Of a DNA stretch of 64,000 nucleotides, positions 22,101 through 32,737 are shown piece after piece. The first letter of the stretch is position 1; each line of letters begins with the position of its first letter. Below the pieces are notes generated by a model, which saw only the letters and a list, made by a program, of their open reading frames with translations, ran no database searches and had not been told where the DNA came from. This DNA comes from Stenocarpella maydis (lineage: Eukaryota; Ascomycota; Sordariomycetes; Diaporthales; Diaporthaceae), in assembly GCA_002270565.1 (NCBI GenBank), contig NQMI01000115.1, positions 16,323 to 80,322 of the forward strand, given 5' to 3'. Made by a program: the position numbers and the translations under genes.

Positions 22101-25100
22101 GCCACCAGTGGGCGAGGAAGGCATACTATCCCCACGAAAGCTGTGCATATCGCCACCTGGTAGAGGGGACATGCTGTTGTTGCCACCAAAGTTGTCTGTA
22201 CCACCAGCAGAACACGAATCCATATTGTCCGTGCTATAGTCACCAATCCCATCAGGGTGGGTGGGCGAGTAGGTCGGTCCTACACAGTCAATCCTTGTCA
22301 GCTGAGAAACACCGGGGGCATCAGGTTGCCGAGACTTACCAGATACACCGGCGAAGCCAGGGCTCGACGGGCTCATTCCGTGGTCGCTCGGCTTCACCTT
22401 CTCCCACACATTGCGCAACTTGCCCTTGATAGCGGACGGCGCGGGCTTCCGACTCTCGTCGGCGTACGGCGCCGGAGAGCTGAAGCCATCGTGGAACCCT
22501 CCGGGAGAGGCCGGGTAGTCCATGGCGCCGGACTGCCGCTCGTCGAATTCCATACCTGGAGACTGCAAAGGCATGCCTCCGTTGTCGTTGTTGAACTGGG
22601 TATTCACGGGAGACATGAAGGGGCTGGTTTGATTCTCGTTCCTGCTCCATCCAAAGAAGCTCTTGCCATCCTTTTCCTTTCCTACCTCGGGAGACAGATG
22701 GGGCTCGTTCAGAGGTGACAGCCGCTGGGCATCGTAGTCGCCGGATTCAGGTGGCAACATTGGTGTCAAATCCCCATCTTGGTTCTTGTGGGAGCGTCCA
22801 AATGGGAGCCACTTGCCCTTCTTGTCTTTCTTATCAATATCAGGGGATGTCGCAAACTCCTGCTGAGGTGACGATGAGCGGCCGTATGGGTCCTTGAACT
22901 TGTCATCAATGGGCGACAAGAAAGATTTTCTGCCGCTGCTCATGTTGCCATCATAAATACCATCGTAAGTCTCATCTCCCTTCTTGTTCTCGATCTTACC
23001 AAACCCAAACAGGCCCTTGGTCTTCTTTTTATCCCTGGCTTCTTCGGAGGGGGAAGAGAGATTATCATCCCCATCAACAGAATGGGCGTCACAGTGCCCT
23101 GGATTTTCTTGATCAGGGAATACTGGAGAGTTTGGTTGCGGATTCTGATTTTGAAAAATAAGCAGGGCTGGGAACACAGTTTCAGTTTGCTGCTGCCCAT
23201 CCATAGAAGTCGGGGATCCATGACCGAAACCTTGCTCGGATTCTCTCCGTTTCTTCTTGCCATCTTTACCGTCCTTGTCTTTGCTGAATAAACGTCTCAG
23301 ACCGGATTTCTTCGCCCCAGGCGTGTTTTCGTCACACGGACCAGCAACCGCGTCGATGGGGGATCTGTCTCCAATGGTTGGTGACTGTCCTGGAGAGCTG
23401 GATTGGAGTCCGTCACCCTTGGCCTTGCCTTCGTCGAGGTCAAACAAGCTAGGCTTCTTGTTGCTGACCGAGTTCCTCTCGTTAAACTCATCTCCACTGG
23501 CTGGCCAAGGCTCACCCAGATTAGGCGAAAGCCGAGTGTCTTCCGTCAGGGCCGGAGACGTAGTGATAAAGGCCCGTGAGCCACGTCGCTGCTTCTGGTC
23601 TCTCTTGCTGCTGCTAAAATCAAATATCCCTGGTTTCTTGTCTCCCGGGGCCTTGGCATCCTTCCCTGCTGCCCAAAGCTCATCGTCCTTGAATGTGGGC
23701 GAACTCATGGGAGATAACTTGTCCTTACCACCGAAGAGGCCCCCGAGGAAGTCACGCTTGGTGTCTCCTTTGACGATCGACTCATCCTGCTTGCCGAATG
23801 GTGGGTCGCGAGAATTTCCCTTCTTCTTGCTTGTCTTGTCGTCGCCCTTGGTAGACGAAAATGGTGCAGGATCAAGACGATTGTTCTTCCAATCTGCATT
23901 TCCCTCCGGTACATCCCTGAGACTTTGCTCATAAACATCCCTGTGGCTGGTATTGTTCTCCGAGACGAAAGCATTGCTGACCATAGGAGGTGTTTTGAGC
24001 ATATCATCAGTGGAAGTTGACGAGCTCGAGAGGCGCGCTTGAGGCACTCTCATGGAAATCCCCTCCATCTCCTTCTCAATGTCAGCCAGTTTAGACCTGG
24101 GTGACAACTGACTCTCGCTGTTGACAGTAGGAGAGACTATTTCGCGAGACGCGCCGTCTTTGCCCTTTGTCTTGCCAAAGACGCCCCTTGGCTTGTGAGA
24201 CTTTGGGCTGGAAGGCTTCTGTGGTGAGAGAGGCATGTTGCCGAATGCAGTATGAGAGGGTGAATCAGACAACCTGTTTCCATCGGGAGAGAGAGGGTGG
24301 CGGTCCTGGTGCTTGTCTTTGCCGCCCCTGGCATTCTTGAACTTCGGGCTTTCAGCCATGCCCAATATGTCTGGTTCCATATCTCGAGACATGGGCGGAG
24401 CATCTGGGAGACCTCCCGGCGGCGGAGGAAGCTTTTCATCGTCCATGGTGTCCAGCTTCAAGTCTGGTCGTCCTGGTCTCAGCGGAGCAGGCAGCTGCGG
24501 CTCCTGCGGCAAGTCGGACCGTTCCATGGCGGGACCGGGAGCATATGGAGGTAGACCGGCCCCGGCGGGTTGACCAGGCTCCTTGGCCCGTCCGTGCAGC
24601 ATGGGCCTCAATGGCAGTCCTCTCCTCATACTCATGGGTGGAGGGGGTACCATGCCGGACTTAACTGTTGCGAGCTCATCAACCAGATCCCGTCCTCGAG
24701 GCATCCCGTCTGAAGCGCCAGGTCGCAGTGAGGAAGGCACGTCGGGCATGCCTTGGACGCCATCTTTGATGGAGACTTCAGAGCCATCATGCCAACCTGG
24801 AGACCGCGAGCGACCATTTAGGTGAGGCTTGCCGTCTATTGGTAGTTCATCCTTGGGTGCTGCGGGCTGCTCCGGCAGGCTAAGGACTGGTGACATTTGG
24901 CGTGACCTCCCATTCGCGGCCCTCCTCTGCTTGTCATCCATTGCAGGGACTGGCGGCATCTGGGTGTCGCCAAGAATCGAACGCTCATCGCCGTTATTGT
25001 AAGCAGCTGGTGTTTGCGGGACCGCAGGCACAGCCATGGGATCACCTTGACCGTTCATCTGTGACATCATGCCAGCGAGGACGTGGGACTGCCTGTTCTT

Positions 25101-28100
25101 CTTCTTCCGTCCTTCTAGCACCGGCACCGCTGACTCCTCCTGCTTGTCTCTGGTCAGATCCCGAGCAGCAGCCGAGGCGGGGTTGGCCTCGGTCGAGCTG
25201 TTGGCTGTCGGTGGCATGGGTGGCATGGGCTTCTGACCCGAGCGCATGGGGAATGGCGAGGCGCGACCCCTTGATTCACGAATAGGTGGATCTGAAGGAG
25301 GACGCTGAATCCCGTCGCGTGAGTGGGGAATGCTGGGGTCTATGAGAGAACTTTGCGGGCCATCAGTACCGGCCTGGGTAGATGGAAGATCGCTTGGTCT
25401 TCGGTTCAAATCTCTTTCCAGCTGCTCTGGTCGCACTTTATTTGGCTGTGAGGATGTAGCAGGTCCTCGCTGGTCAGGCTGTGCCATTCCACCAACTGCA
25501 GCAGGAGAGGAAGCATCGGAGGTGATAGACCGCCGCTCCCGGCCCGGTGGCAATAGAGACGGGCGTTTGGCCAAGGTTTCCGCGGGGATGTTGGAAGTCG
25601 CTATTGCCTCAGCGGGCTTCTTGCTCTTCTTGCCAAACAGCCTATTCAAGAGGCCACCTGCCTTCGAAGAGCTCTCCGTAGCACTGGATGGCTCAGCGGA
25701 GGGTGTATTCCGTGTAAGCATGTTTGTGTCCAGGGTGCCAGCATCCATGTCTCGCGACGATGACGTAGACGACCTTGACTTGTCTCCCATCTCATCATCG
25801 CGTTGAAGGAAAGGATGGGTTTGTCCACCATTGCCGTCGGCATCCATACCTATTGGGAGACGGGACTGTCCCATGCCCCTCGGCCCCTGGTGTACACGGG
25901 AACCACGCGAATCAAAGGGCGGCTGGTGAGGGTCGGTGAACGAGTTGCCGAGAGGAGCAGGAGCGTCGTTGTTGGAGACTGGCTTCCTTTCCCACTGGTT
26001 GGTTGGTGCCTTCAGTTTGTCGGGCATATTGCGTTCGTCAACCCGGGGGCCTCTCTGGTCACCGCGCAATGGAGCACCAAGGACACCCATACCAGGCTCC
26101 CGAGGAGGGGCCCTCTGACCACTGCTAGGCGGCACAGGCATGCGAGTGCCATCCATCTTGTTGGCCTTCCCTGGGCGAAGGGCATCAGGAGCAGCAAACT
26201 CGGAGGGCATGTCCGGCGGCGGAACTCTGGTCGAAGAAGACATCCTCGGCAGGGGGGCAGCACTGCCGCCCAATGACTGCCTCTCATTGAGCCTGCGAGG
26301 CGGGCGTGATTTAGACCTCTCCTTGGCCGCAGGGTCATTTCTAAACGCAGCAGATGGTAGAGCTGGCTGGCCAGCTACAGTTGGGAGTATGGGGCGGCTT
26401 GAGTCGTCGTTGCGCGCGATAGGCGGCTCCGAAACCAAGGACCTGTCTTGGTTCGGTGGTATTTGGGGAATGGGACGCCCATCCCGAGGAGGCAGCGGCT
26501 GATTCTGTGGCGGCACCGGTGGCACACCTCGTGACGCTGGCGCCTCTGTCCGTGCTGATGGGTTCCTGAGGAATTGCGGTGGCTGAGGTCGCTCGCCCGT
26601 AGCAACGGAAACCGCCGGTAGAATCTCGCGACCCCGTTCCATGTCACCACCCACCCGTGGGGGCTGTGGCCCAAGGGACCTCTCTGGGAACGGAGGCATA
26701 GGACGGCCCTTCTCGGGTCCATCCCTGGTAGACAGGTTCGAGTCCACTATGACTGGAGGCGCCGTGGGACGGCCGTTCGTTCCCATATCTTTCGAGCGGG
26801 TATCTCCGCCGAACATCTCATCCTGCTTCTTTTCGATTCCATGAGGTCCTTGCAGCTTGAATGGCGGCGATGGTGGCCTTTGAGAAGCATCGGCACTGCG
26901 GCCTGGAGGAGATTGGCGGCGGCGGCGGGGCGAGCCTTGCCGTTTGCGGCCGTCTCTGGGAGGGGATGGTGGGCGGCGATCGCTTGAGGGCTTTGAATCT
27001 CGGACAGACTCTTGCGAGGGTCGACCGCCAGGAAGCAGAGCATCCGGGATATCCCGTCCCTCTTGTGGTCCACGAGCCGGGGGGATCGGTTGCTTCGCTT
27101 CGTTTTGCGTCGCGAGAGGATCACGGGGATTCCTGGCACCAGGGGCAAAAGCTCCGACATCAGGCATACCGGGTCGCTGGGCAGCAAGTGGTGTTCCTCG
27201 TGCGGCGGGAGGTCGCTGTGGAGGCTGCCCTGGGGCAAGGCTTGCGGGGATAGCTGCCGGCATGCCTGGTCCGGCTGGTCCACCAGGCATGCGTTTCGGT
27301 CCTGGACGTCCGCGCTCATCAAGCACGGGCTGATGTCCGCGAGGGGGACCGCGGCCGAGTGCCTGTGGGGGCACAGGTGGTCCTTGATCGTTCTGCAGAG
27401 GCAAGTTGGCCCTGGTGTCCTTGGGCAGACCAGGACGCTCACCAGCCCGCAGATCTTGAACATGGGGAGGCGGAACTTGGTCCTTCCCGGGCTGAGCTAC
27501 GGAGAGAACTCCTGGTACAGATTGAGCTACCTTCTGCTTGCCATCGGAGCCAGCTGCTCCAGGGCGGCGTAGTGCCTCTGGCGGTAGACGACCTATAGCA
27601 TCACGCTCCTGCGCAGGTGCACCCTGGGGAGGCAGTCCCGGCTGCGCGTTACGTCCAAATGGAGGTTGCTCAGGTCGCCCATTCGCAGCTGGTTGATTTC
27701 CTTGCCTTCTTGGAGGAACATTCCCAGCCGTGATCACTGGAGCACCAGGGCCAGGGCCCTCAGACTCGAACGAGCTCCTCTGGGAATGCAGCTTGTGAGG
27801 ATGCTTCACGGGTGGCTCTGCAGCCTTGAGCTTGGTCTCAAATTCGGCCTTCTTCTCCGCTGGCGTCTTGCCACGTCGAAGTGCTTTCGCGGTGGCCGGG
27901 CTCGGTGTTACGTCGCCATAGCTCGCCTCTGCAGAGGAGAGGCCGCGTTGTCCTTGTGGTTGCGCGCCCTTGGGTGGTGGTGCAGTACCCTTCTTGCCTC
28001 TATCTGGAAGATTGAAACCCCGGGGCTCATCTTCTTGGCCCGAGGTGTTTATGTGCTCGAGTCCTTGTTGACACTCGGCATTCCTGCCCCGGATATGGTC

Positions 28101-29785
28101 TGCAGGGTTCTTGGGATCGGGCACAAGGGGCCCACGGCCTCCTTTTGAGCTGTTAGGGATTTTTTGGGTTGAGGAATCGGGCAGCATTGCATTGCCTCTC
28201 TTGTCTTGTGCGGGCTTAATGGAGTTCTTCATATTAGAAAAGAGACCACCTCCAAGTTTCGTTGAAGGCTCGTCCTTAGTGACGATGGGCTTCTCGCCAG
28301 GCCTGAGTGGTGGTTCATTCTTGCTTGGAGGGAGTGGTTGACCAGGCAAGAGAGGCTTTTTGGACAGTGATGTTAGTATATCGTGTGAGAAGAATCGGCA
28401 ATTCTCAATGATGGTAAGAAAGACTTCACATACCGATTCATTCGAGACTGTCTGCTTCCGTTGCAGGCTCTGAACATTGGGTCCAGGATTAACAGGAGCT
28501 GCAGGCTTCCGGATATCAGCCGGCGGAGTGTATCCGGCGGCAGCATCCTTCCCCAGTGGCTGAGCCGCACGCTGGAAACCCATGTTCCGCACGCCGTTCC
28601 GGTCGAGGTTGCCACTGGTAGCACCATCTGCCGGGCGCTGATCCATGGCGCCGGCGACGTTCCTGCCCTTGAAGTTGTTTGGGTTCGCTTTGGGGTTGTT
28701 CAAGTTAGTCACGTTGTTAATGTTCTTACCGTTGATTACAGCCGGCGGCATTCCCCTGCCACCTGTCCTGGCTGCAGACGACGCGCTGGGTCCTGGGCTT
28801 AGGGGTTGGTTGGGAACATCTCTATGTTGAGGTGATATGCCGTTCTTTACACCAGCCTTGGTGTTGTCAATGCGGTTGGGTGTTGGGCCTTTGGATAAGG
28901 AGGCTCCGGGAGTAGGTTGTGATCCCTTGCCAGTAGCATTGGCAGCATTGGGTCCAGGACGACCATTTCCTCTGCCATTGAAGGCGGGATGCGCCTGCTT
29001 TTTGCCCGGCATGTCGTCGTCGGCAACGGCAGCACCCTGCAGCGGCGCAGCAGAATTGACTGCTTGGTTGCTGTTGGGTGGGGATGTTGTTGGTGGCCGT
29101 CGTTGCGGGTCAAACGATCTGTTGGTCTGGGGCGTTGAGGACGAATTGTCGCTTGGTTTTCCCTTGGACCGGGAGAGGCCCAGGAAGCCATTGCCTTTTG
29201 ATTGATGTTGGTGGCCGCCTGGGCCTCTGTTGGCGTTGGATTCGGTGGTGTTTGGGCTATTCCTGCGCCCGGTGGGCACATCCGTAAGCACGATGTCCTC
29301 CTGCTGATGGCCGGGTGGGGCGGTATTTTTGGAGCGGTCGCGGCCGTCGCGTCCACGACCACCATTCCTCCAGGGCCTTCCAAATCCAAAAGTCCACTTT
29401 CCAGGTGTATCATTCGAGCCACTTCGCGGCCCTGCGTTATTATTTTTGCTGGGCGACAAGTCGGGTACTTGGTTGTGCATGGTGACGTTTTGAGCCGCCG
29501 AGGAGCTGCCGCTCGAGCCTGGATTGTTCAAACCGCGAGAAGTTGAAGCCGCCGCGTTTGCAGAAGAGCTGTCAGACAAATACCAAGTAGAGGGCTTGAA
29601 AAAGCTGTAGCCCTTGTCGTACGACGATGCTTGGTTCTGTCCGTTCTGTTGTCTCTTCTGCTTCGACTTGTTCTTCTTGGGTGATCCAGGTCCTGCGCTC
29701 CTCGTGCTGTTCACGTTCTGGCTCGACCACGTCTCTGGAGACTTGGAGCCCTTGATGGGCCTACCTTTGCCGAGTCTCCAGACAT
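19161..29785 (-). CDS. Giant intrinsically disordered Pro/Asp-rich protein (about 3,480 residues)
   Basis: Proposed exons: 29785-29765 (MSGDSAK), 29717-28434, 28355-22340 and 22279-19161. The introns are 47, 78 and 60 bp with GTAGG, GTATG and GTAAG donors; the last two are multiples of three and lack stops. The first exon was chosen because the long frame itself opens at a GTG, not an ATG, and the splice gives a smooth N terminus. The protein is almost wholly low-complexity: a basic N terminus (KKNKSKQKRQQ), some 2,000 residues rich in P, G, R, S and D, then an acidic zone (residues about 2,530-3,240). That zone includes a nine-residue repeat PIDDFQPEE. Short aromatic/basic motifs such as GLLNRLFGKKSKK and KGLFGFGKIENKK recur throughout. 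No signal peptide, membrane span or enzyme domain is visible. Function unknown; a scaffold is a guess. Confidence 0.83.
20563..21160 (-). repeat. Coding 27-bp minisatellite (PIDDFQPEE/G)
   Basis: About 13 units of 27 bp within the giant gene encode PIDDFQPEE or PIDDFQPEG. They form three blocks of eight, about four and one to two units, separated by a larger repeated module DFPGDG...FPADDMGGDGNRGFDDD. Unit length is a multiple of three, so changes in copy number keep the frame. Confidence 0.93.
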
Positions 29786-29822
29786 TCCACCAAGCCCATT
29801 CCCGATTCGCCGCCCCGCGCCC

Positions 29823-30437
29823 TCAATAGGGATCGCCGTATTTATCGCCGTACCAGGCGCTGTGCTTGCCAAAGAACTTGCCGTTGTAGCCATTCTTCCG
29901 CTTGCCCATGAACATGAAGGCTGCTGCTAGTGCAGACAGGAGGAATAAGACGCACAGCGCAATAGAGAGACCCCATGTGCCCTGCAGCTTGTAGCAGGTC
30001 ATCCGATCTGAGGCGATGAATGTGTCGTGTGAGAGAGTGCCATTTCCGGCGGTGTCGGCCGGGTCCAGTTGCAGTGTGGTGCCGTCGCCAGACTGCTCCG
30101 GCAGAGTCGAGCACTCCGTCTGGCTCACTTGTCCGCTGAAGATGATGACAACGATGACGAATGGAATCAGAAATACGGTGTCGACGATAGCCGTGGCCAT
30201 GTAAGGGATATGAGTGTCATCGTAAGCTGTGAAGGAAAGGAGCACCCAGAGCAAGGCGGCAGCGCTCACGATGATGGCGCCAGTTAGTTGCACCGGTGGG
30301 GCGAGGCTGGCCTTGTTGATCTGGGATGTGAAGCTGACCACCAAGCCGATGATGGCGAGGAGAGCAATGGCCGACAGTACGCGAGAGCCCACAAAGGCAT
30401 GACCATAGTAGCCGTGGTTCCTGAAGCCGGCCCTCAT
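29823..30437 (-). CDS. Four-TM MARVEL-like membrane protein
   Basis: An uninterrupted frame of 204 residues from the first real ATG (MRAGFRNHGYYGHAF); further upstream in frame only a TTG occurs. Four hydrophobic segments are clear: VLSAIALLAIIGLVVSF, LTGAIIVSAAALLWVLLSF, TAIVDTVFLIPFVIVVIIF and LSIALCVLFLLSALAAAFMF. The loop between TM3 and TM4 holds two cysteines (TECSTLP, MTCYKL) and N-glycosylation sequons (NGT). A short cytosolic tail ends HSAWYGDKYGDPY. Topology and size fit the MARVEL-type membrane proteins of fungi. Its stop codon is only 37 bp before the proposed start of the giant gene on the same strand, so shared transcription or a longer fused model deserves thought. Confidence 0.78.
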   Translation of the reverse strand: MRAGFRNHGYYGHAFVGSRVLSAIALLAIIGLVVSFTSQINKASLAPPVQLTGAIIVSAAALLWVLLSFTAYDDTHIPYMATAIVDTVFLIPFVIVVIIFSGQVSQTECSTLPEQSGDGTTLQLDPADTAGNGTLSHDTFIASDRMTCYKLQGTWGLSIALCVLFLLSALAAAFMFMGKRKNGYNGKFFGKHSAWYGDKYGDPY

Positions 30438-32737
30438 GATGAGTGGTGGTAGTCCGGTCGGATGACGGTTCGGTTTTGCAGACAGAAAAGAAGAGGGCGA
30501 GACTGGGCGTCTCGACAATGGACGGCTTTTGATTAAATCCGTATGCTGGCCGAGAAGTGAAGGTCAGAATATCGTTACCGGGCCCGGGTCCAGTTGTGAG
30601 TGGTAATAAGAAGTATCAAGGAGATTATCCTCAGTATGTGCAGGTGGTTGCGTTCAGACAACCCGCAGACAAGACTGCGTTGAAACTCGAAGAAACGACG
30701 CAATGAGAAGATGTAACCAAGAAAACGTGACAGCAAAGGAAAAGATGCCAAGAGACAAAGGGAAATCTGCTTGATCTCAGTCCGTCATGGGAGGTTGGTA
30801 GACAGAAAGGAAAATTCCAAAAGAAAAAGGACCCCAACAAGAGTCCCGGTTGTACAGCACAAAAGACGCCGGCCGGCTTATATCAGGGCTGGTCACTTGT
30901 CCAGACTTTCGACAACGGCCGCCGCACGTCGTCGTGAAGGTCCAGACCCGGGTCCCCATCCCAGCAAGGTGGGCGACCAGATGGTACCTGGAGGGCGGGA
31001 GTGGCGGCTGTTCGAGATGTTGCCAAATACAGCTTGCGGCGGTCCTTGTTGATGAACCATGTCCTGCGCATGCTTTGGGCCTTTTGCGGGCCGTCATCGA
31101 GCCAGAAAATGGGCGCCGCCGTATGCACCACGGCTGTACACTAGGTCACAAGGTCGTACTCGTCATTGCCATGACCACGGCCAGTTATCAAGGGCAAGCA
31201 AGCTAGGCCAGCCACGGGCAGCATCCAACGAGAGGTCTGATGCACCCACGAGGCATGCTTCGCTTCTTTGCCCATGCATGTCTCCCTAGCGGCGGCTGGA
31301 GAGATTGAGAGCCCCACAGACACAAAGCGATCACGGCCATGTCAGTTCAGACGAGAGGCGGGAGGACCCAGAAAACAACAGCAGATCCAGGTACGAGTCG
31401 AGGCGAGAAGACCAATGGGGAGCGGGAGGAGGCTCCTCAGCTTGTCGGCGAGCGCTTAAACAGCGTGCTGCCCTGGAACGCTGCACGATGGCGGGCCCAT
31501 CGCGTCTGCACGGCTGGGGCGATCTCCACGGCAGTCGATGAGCTAGACTCTTTTCGGGCCTGGAGACAGCAACAGCAGCAGCAGGGCATTCTCGTAATGG
31601 GCTGCTGTGCCCGGAAGCGTCGTCGTCGTTGGTGGTGGTGGCTGCTTGGAAGACGAGGATGTGGTTCACGCACAAGCACCCAGGCTGACCAACCACCTCT
31701 CAGACCACCGCCAAACGACTTAGTCTACCTACTGCCCACCCCAGCCGCTCGGCATGGATCCACCACGGCGGCAAGGATGAGCCGGGGCCTCGGTTGGGCC
31801 GCGGCGTTTCTCTTCTGTTTCCGCCCAGATCCACCAATTTCTCACCCCCTGTCGCTGTGTTCAGTGCATGTTGGCTGCAGACTACACTACACTACGTGCG
31901 TAAGTAAGCTTTTTGCTAAGAACTCGCGTCGCGTTGACGACGGCACAGTTACAAGCGTATTCATCGCTGTTGCGGGTGCCGTGGGATAACACCACACCAG
32001 TTTTACAGGTAGCTCAAGCCTGCGGTGCAGATGTGCAGGCGTGCGTATGAAACAACCCCGGCCGCTGATGGCGACCGTGGAGGCCGCTGAGGTGCTGACA
32101 TCGTCCTCATGGAGCGATAAAAATGGCGGCGCAGGCGTATACTTCTCTGTTTATTACGGCGGCCGCCTCCCTTAGGCTTGTCTCAGCCGTGGTCGCACCT
32201 CTCGGCTGGCTGGCTGGGCCTCCCTCTTAATAAGAGCTCTACTGAGGGGCCCGGAGGCTGTGCTCCTGTGTCTTGAGGAAGACAATCGCCTGTGCTGTGT
32301 CCTGTACGTCATTTCTTCTCCAAGACCTGACCAGGAGAAATGGACCATAATGACTCTGCTTGTTCTGTAGTAGGACGCTCCTCCGGTCAACTACCCTGCC
32401 ACCCTGTGCATATATTTTTAGTAGGATAGAACAATTGTAACAAATGCACAATTCAAGCCAATCTTTATAGTGAACAGAATCAGAATGACGGGATTGGCTT
32501 GTACGTGAAAATGATTTTGAACTCCAATACGCCTCAAGATCTCAACTCTAACAAAAGCCGCATCAGAAAACTGTCGATCCTCCTCCCATGCTCATATTAT
32601 GCCTGTAGCGAGCCCGCAAACGATCAGTCGGATCTTGTCAAGTCTCAGCCTTGATCAGATCTATAGCCTAGCCCTGCCTTTTGCCAGGGCGCTGAAGCCT
32701 GGCCCATATCCCACACCCTCTGGCTCACCACGATCGT
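30438..32737. other. Intergenic, 2.3 kb
   Basis: Upstream region of the MARVEL-like gene and 3' flank of the epsin gene. Open frames here are short, overlap on both strands and show no family likeness. A CAGCAGCAG run occurs near 31570. No RNA gene recognised. Confidence 0.55.

Noticed and set aside
25400..25415. A GGTTCAAAT-like tRNA B-box
   Set aside because: It lies inside the coding sequence of the giant gene and has no matching A-box or cloverleaf. No other tRNA-like site was found.
19730..29546. Many long antisense and alternate frames across the giant gene
   Set aside because: They are shadows of its repetitive, GC-rich codons; the Ser-rich and Arg-rich products mirror the Asp/Pro-rich true frame.
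30631..31989. Several overlapping frames of 60 to 216 codons
   Set aside because: They occur on both strands in the same place, begin at different points, lack family motifs and have no convincing splice structure.
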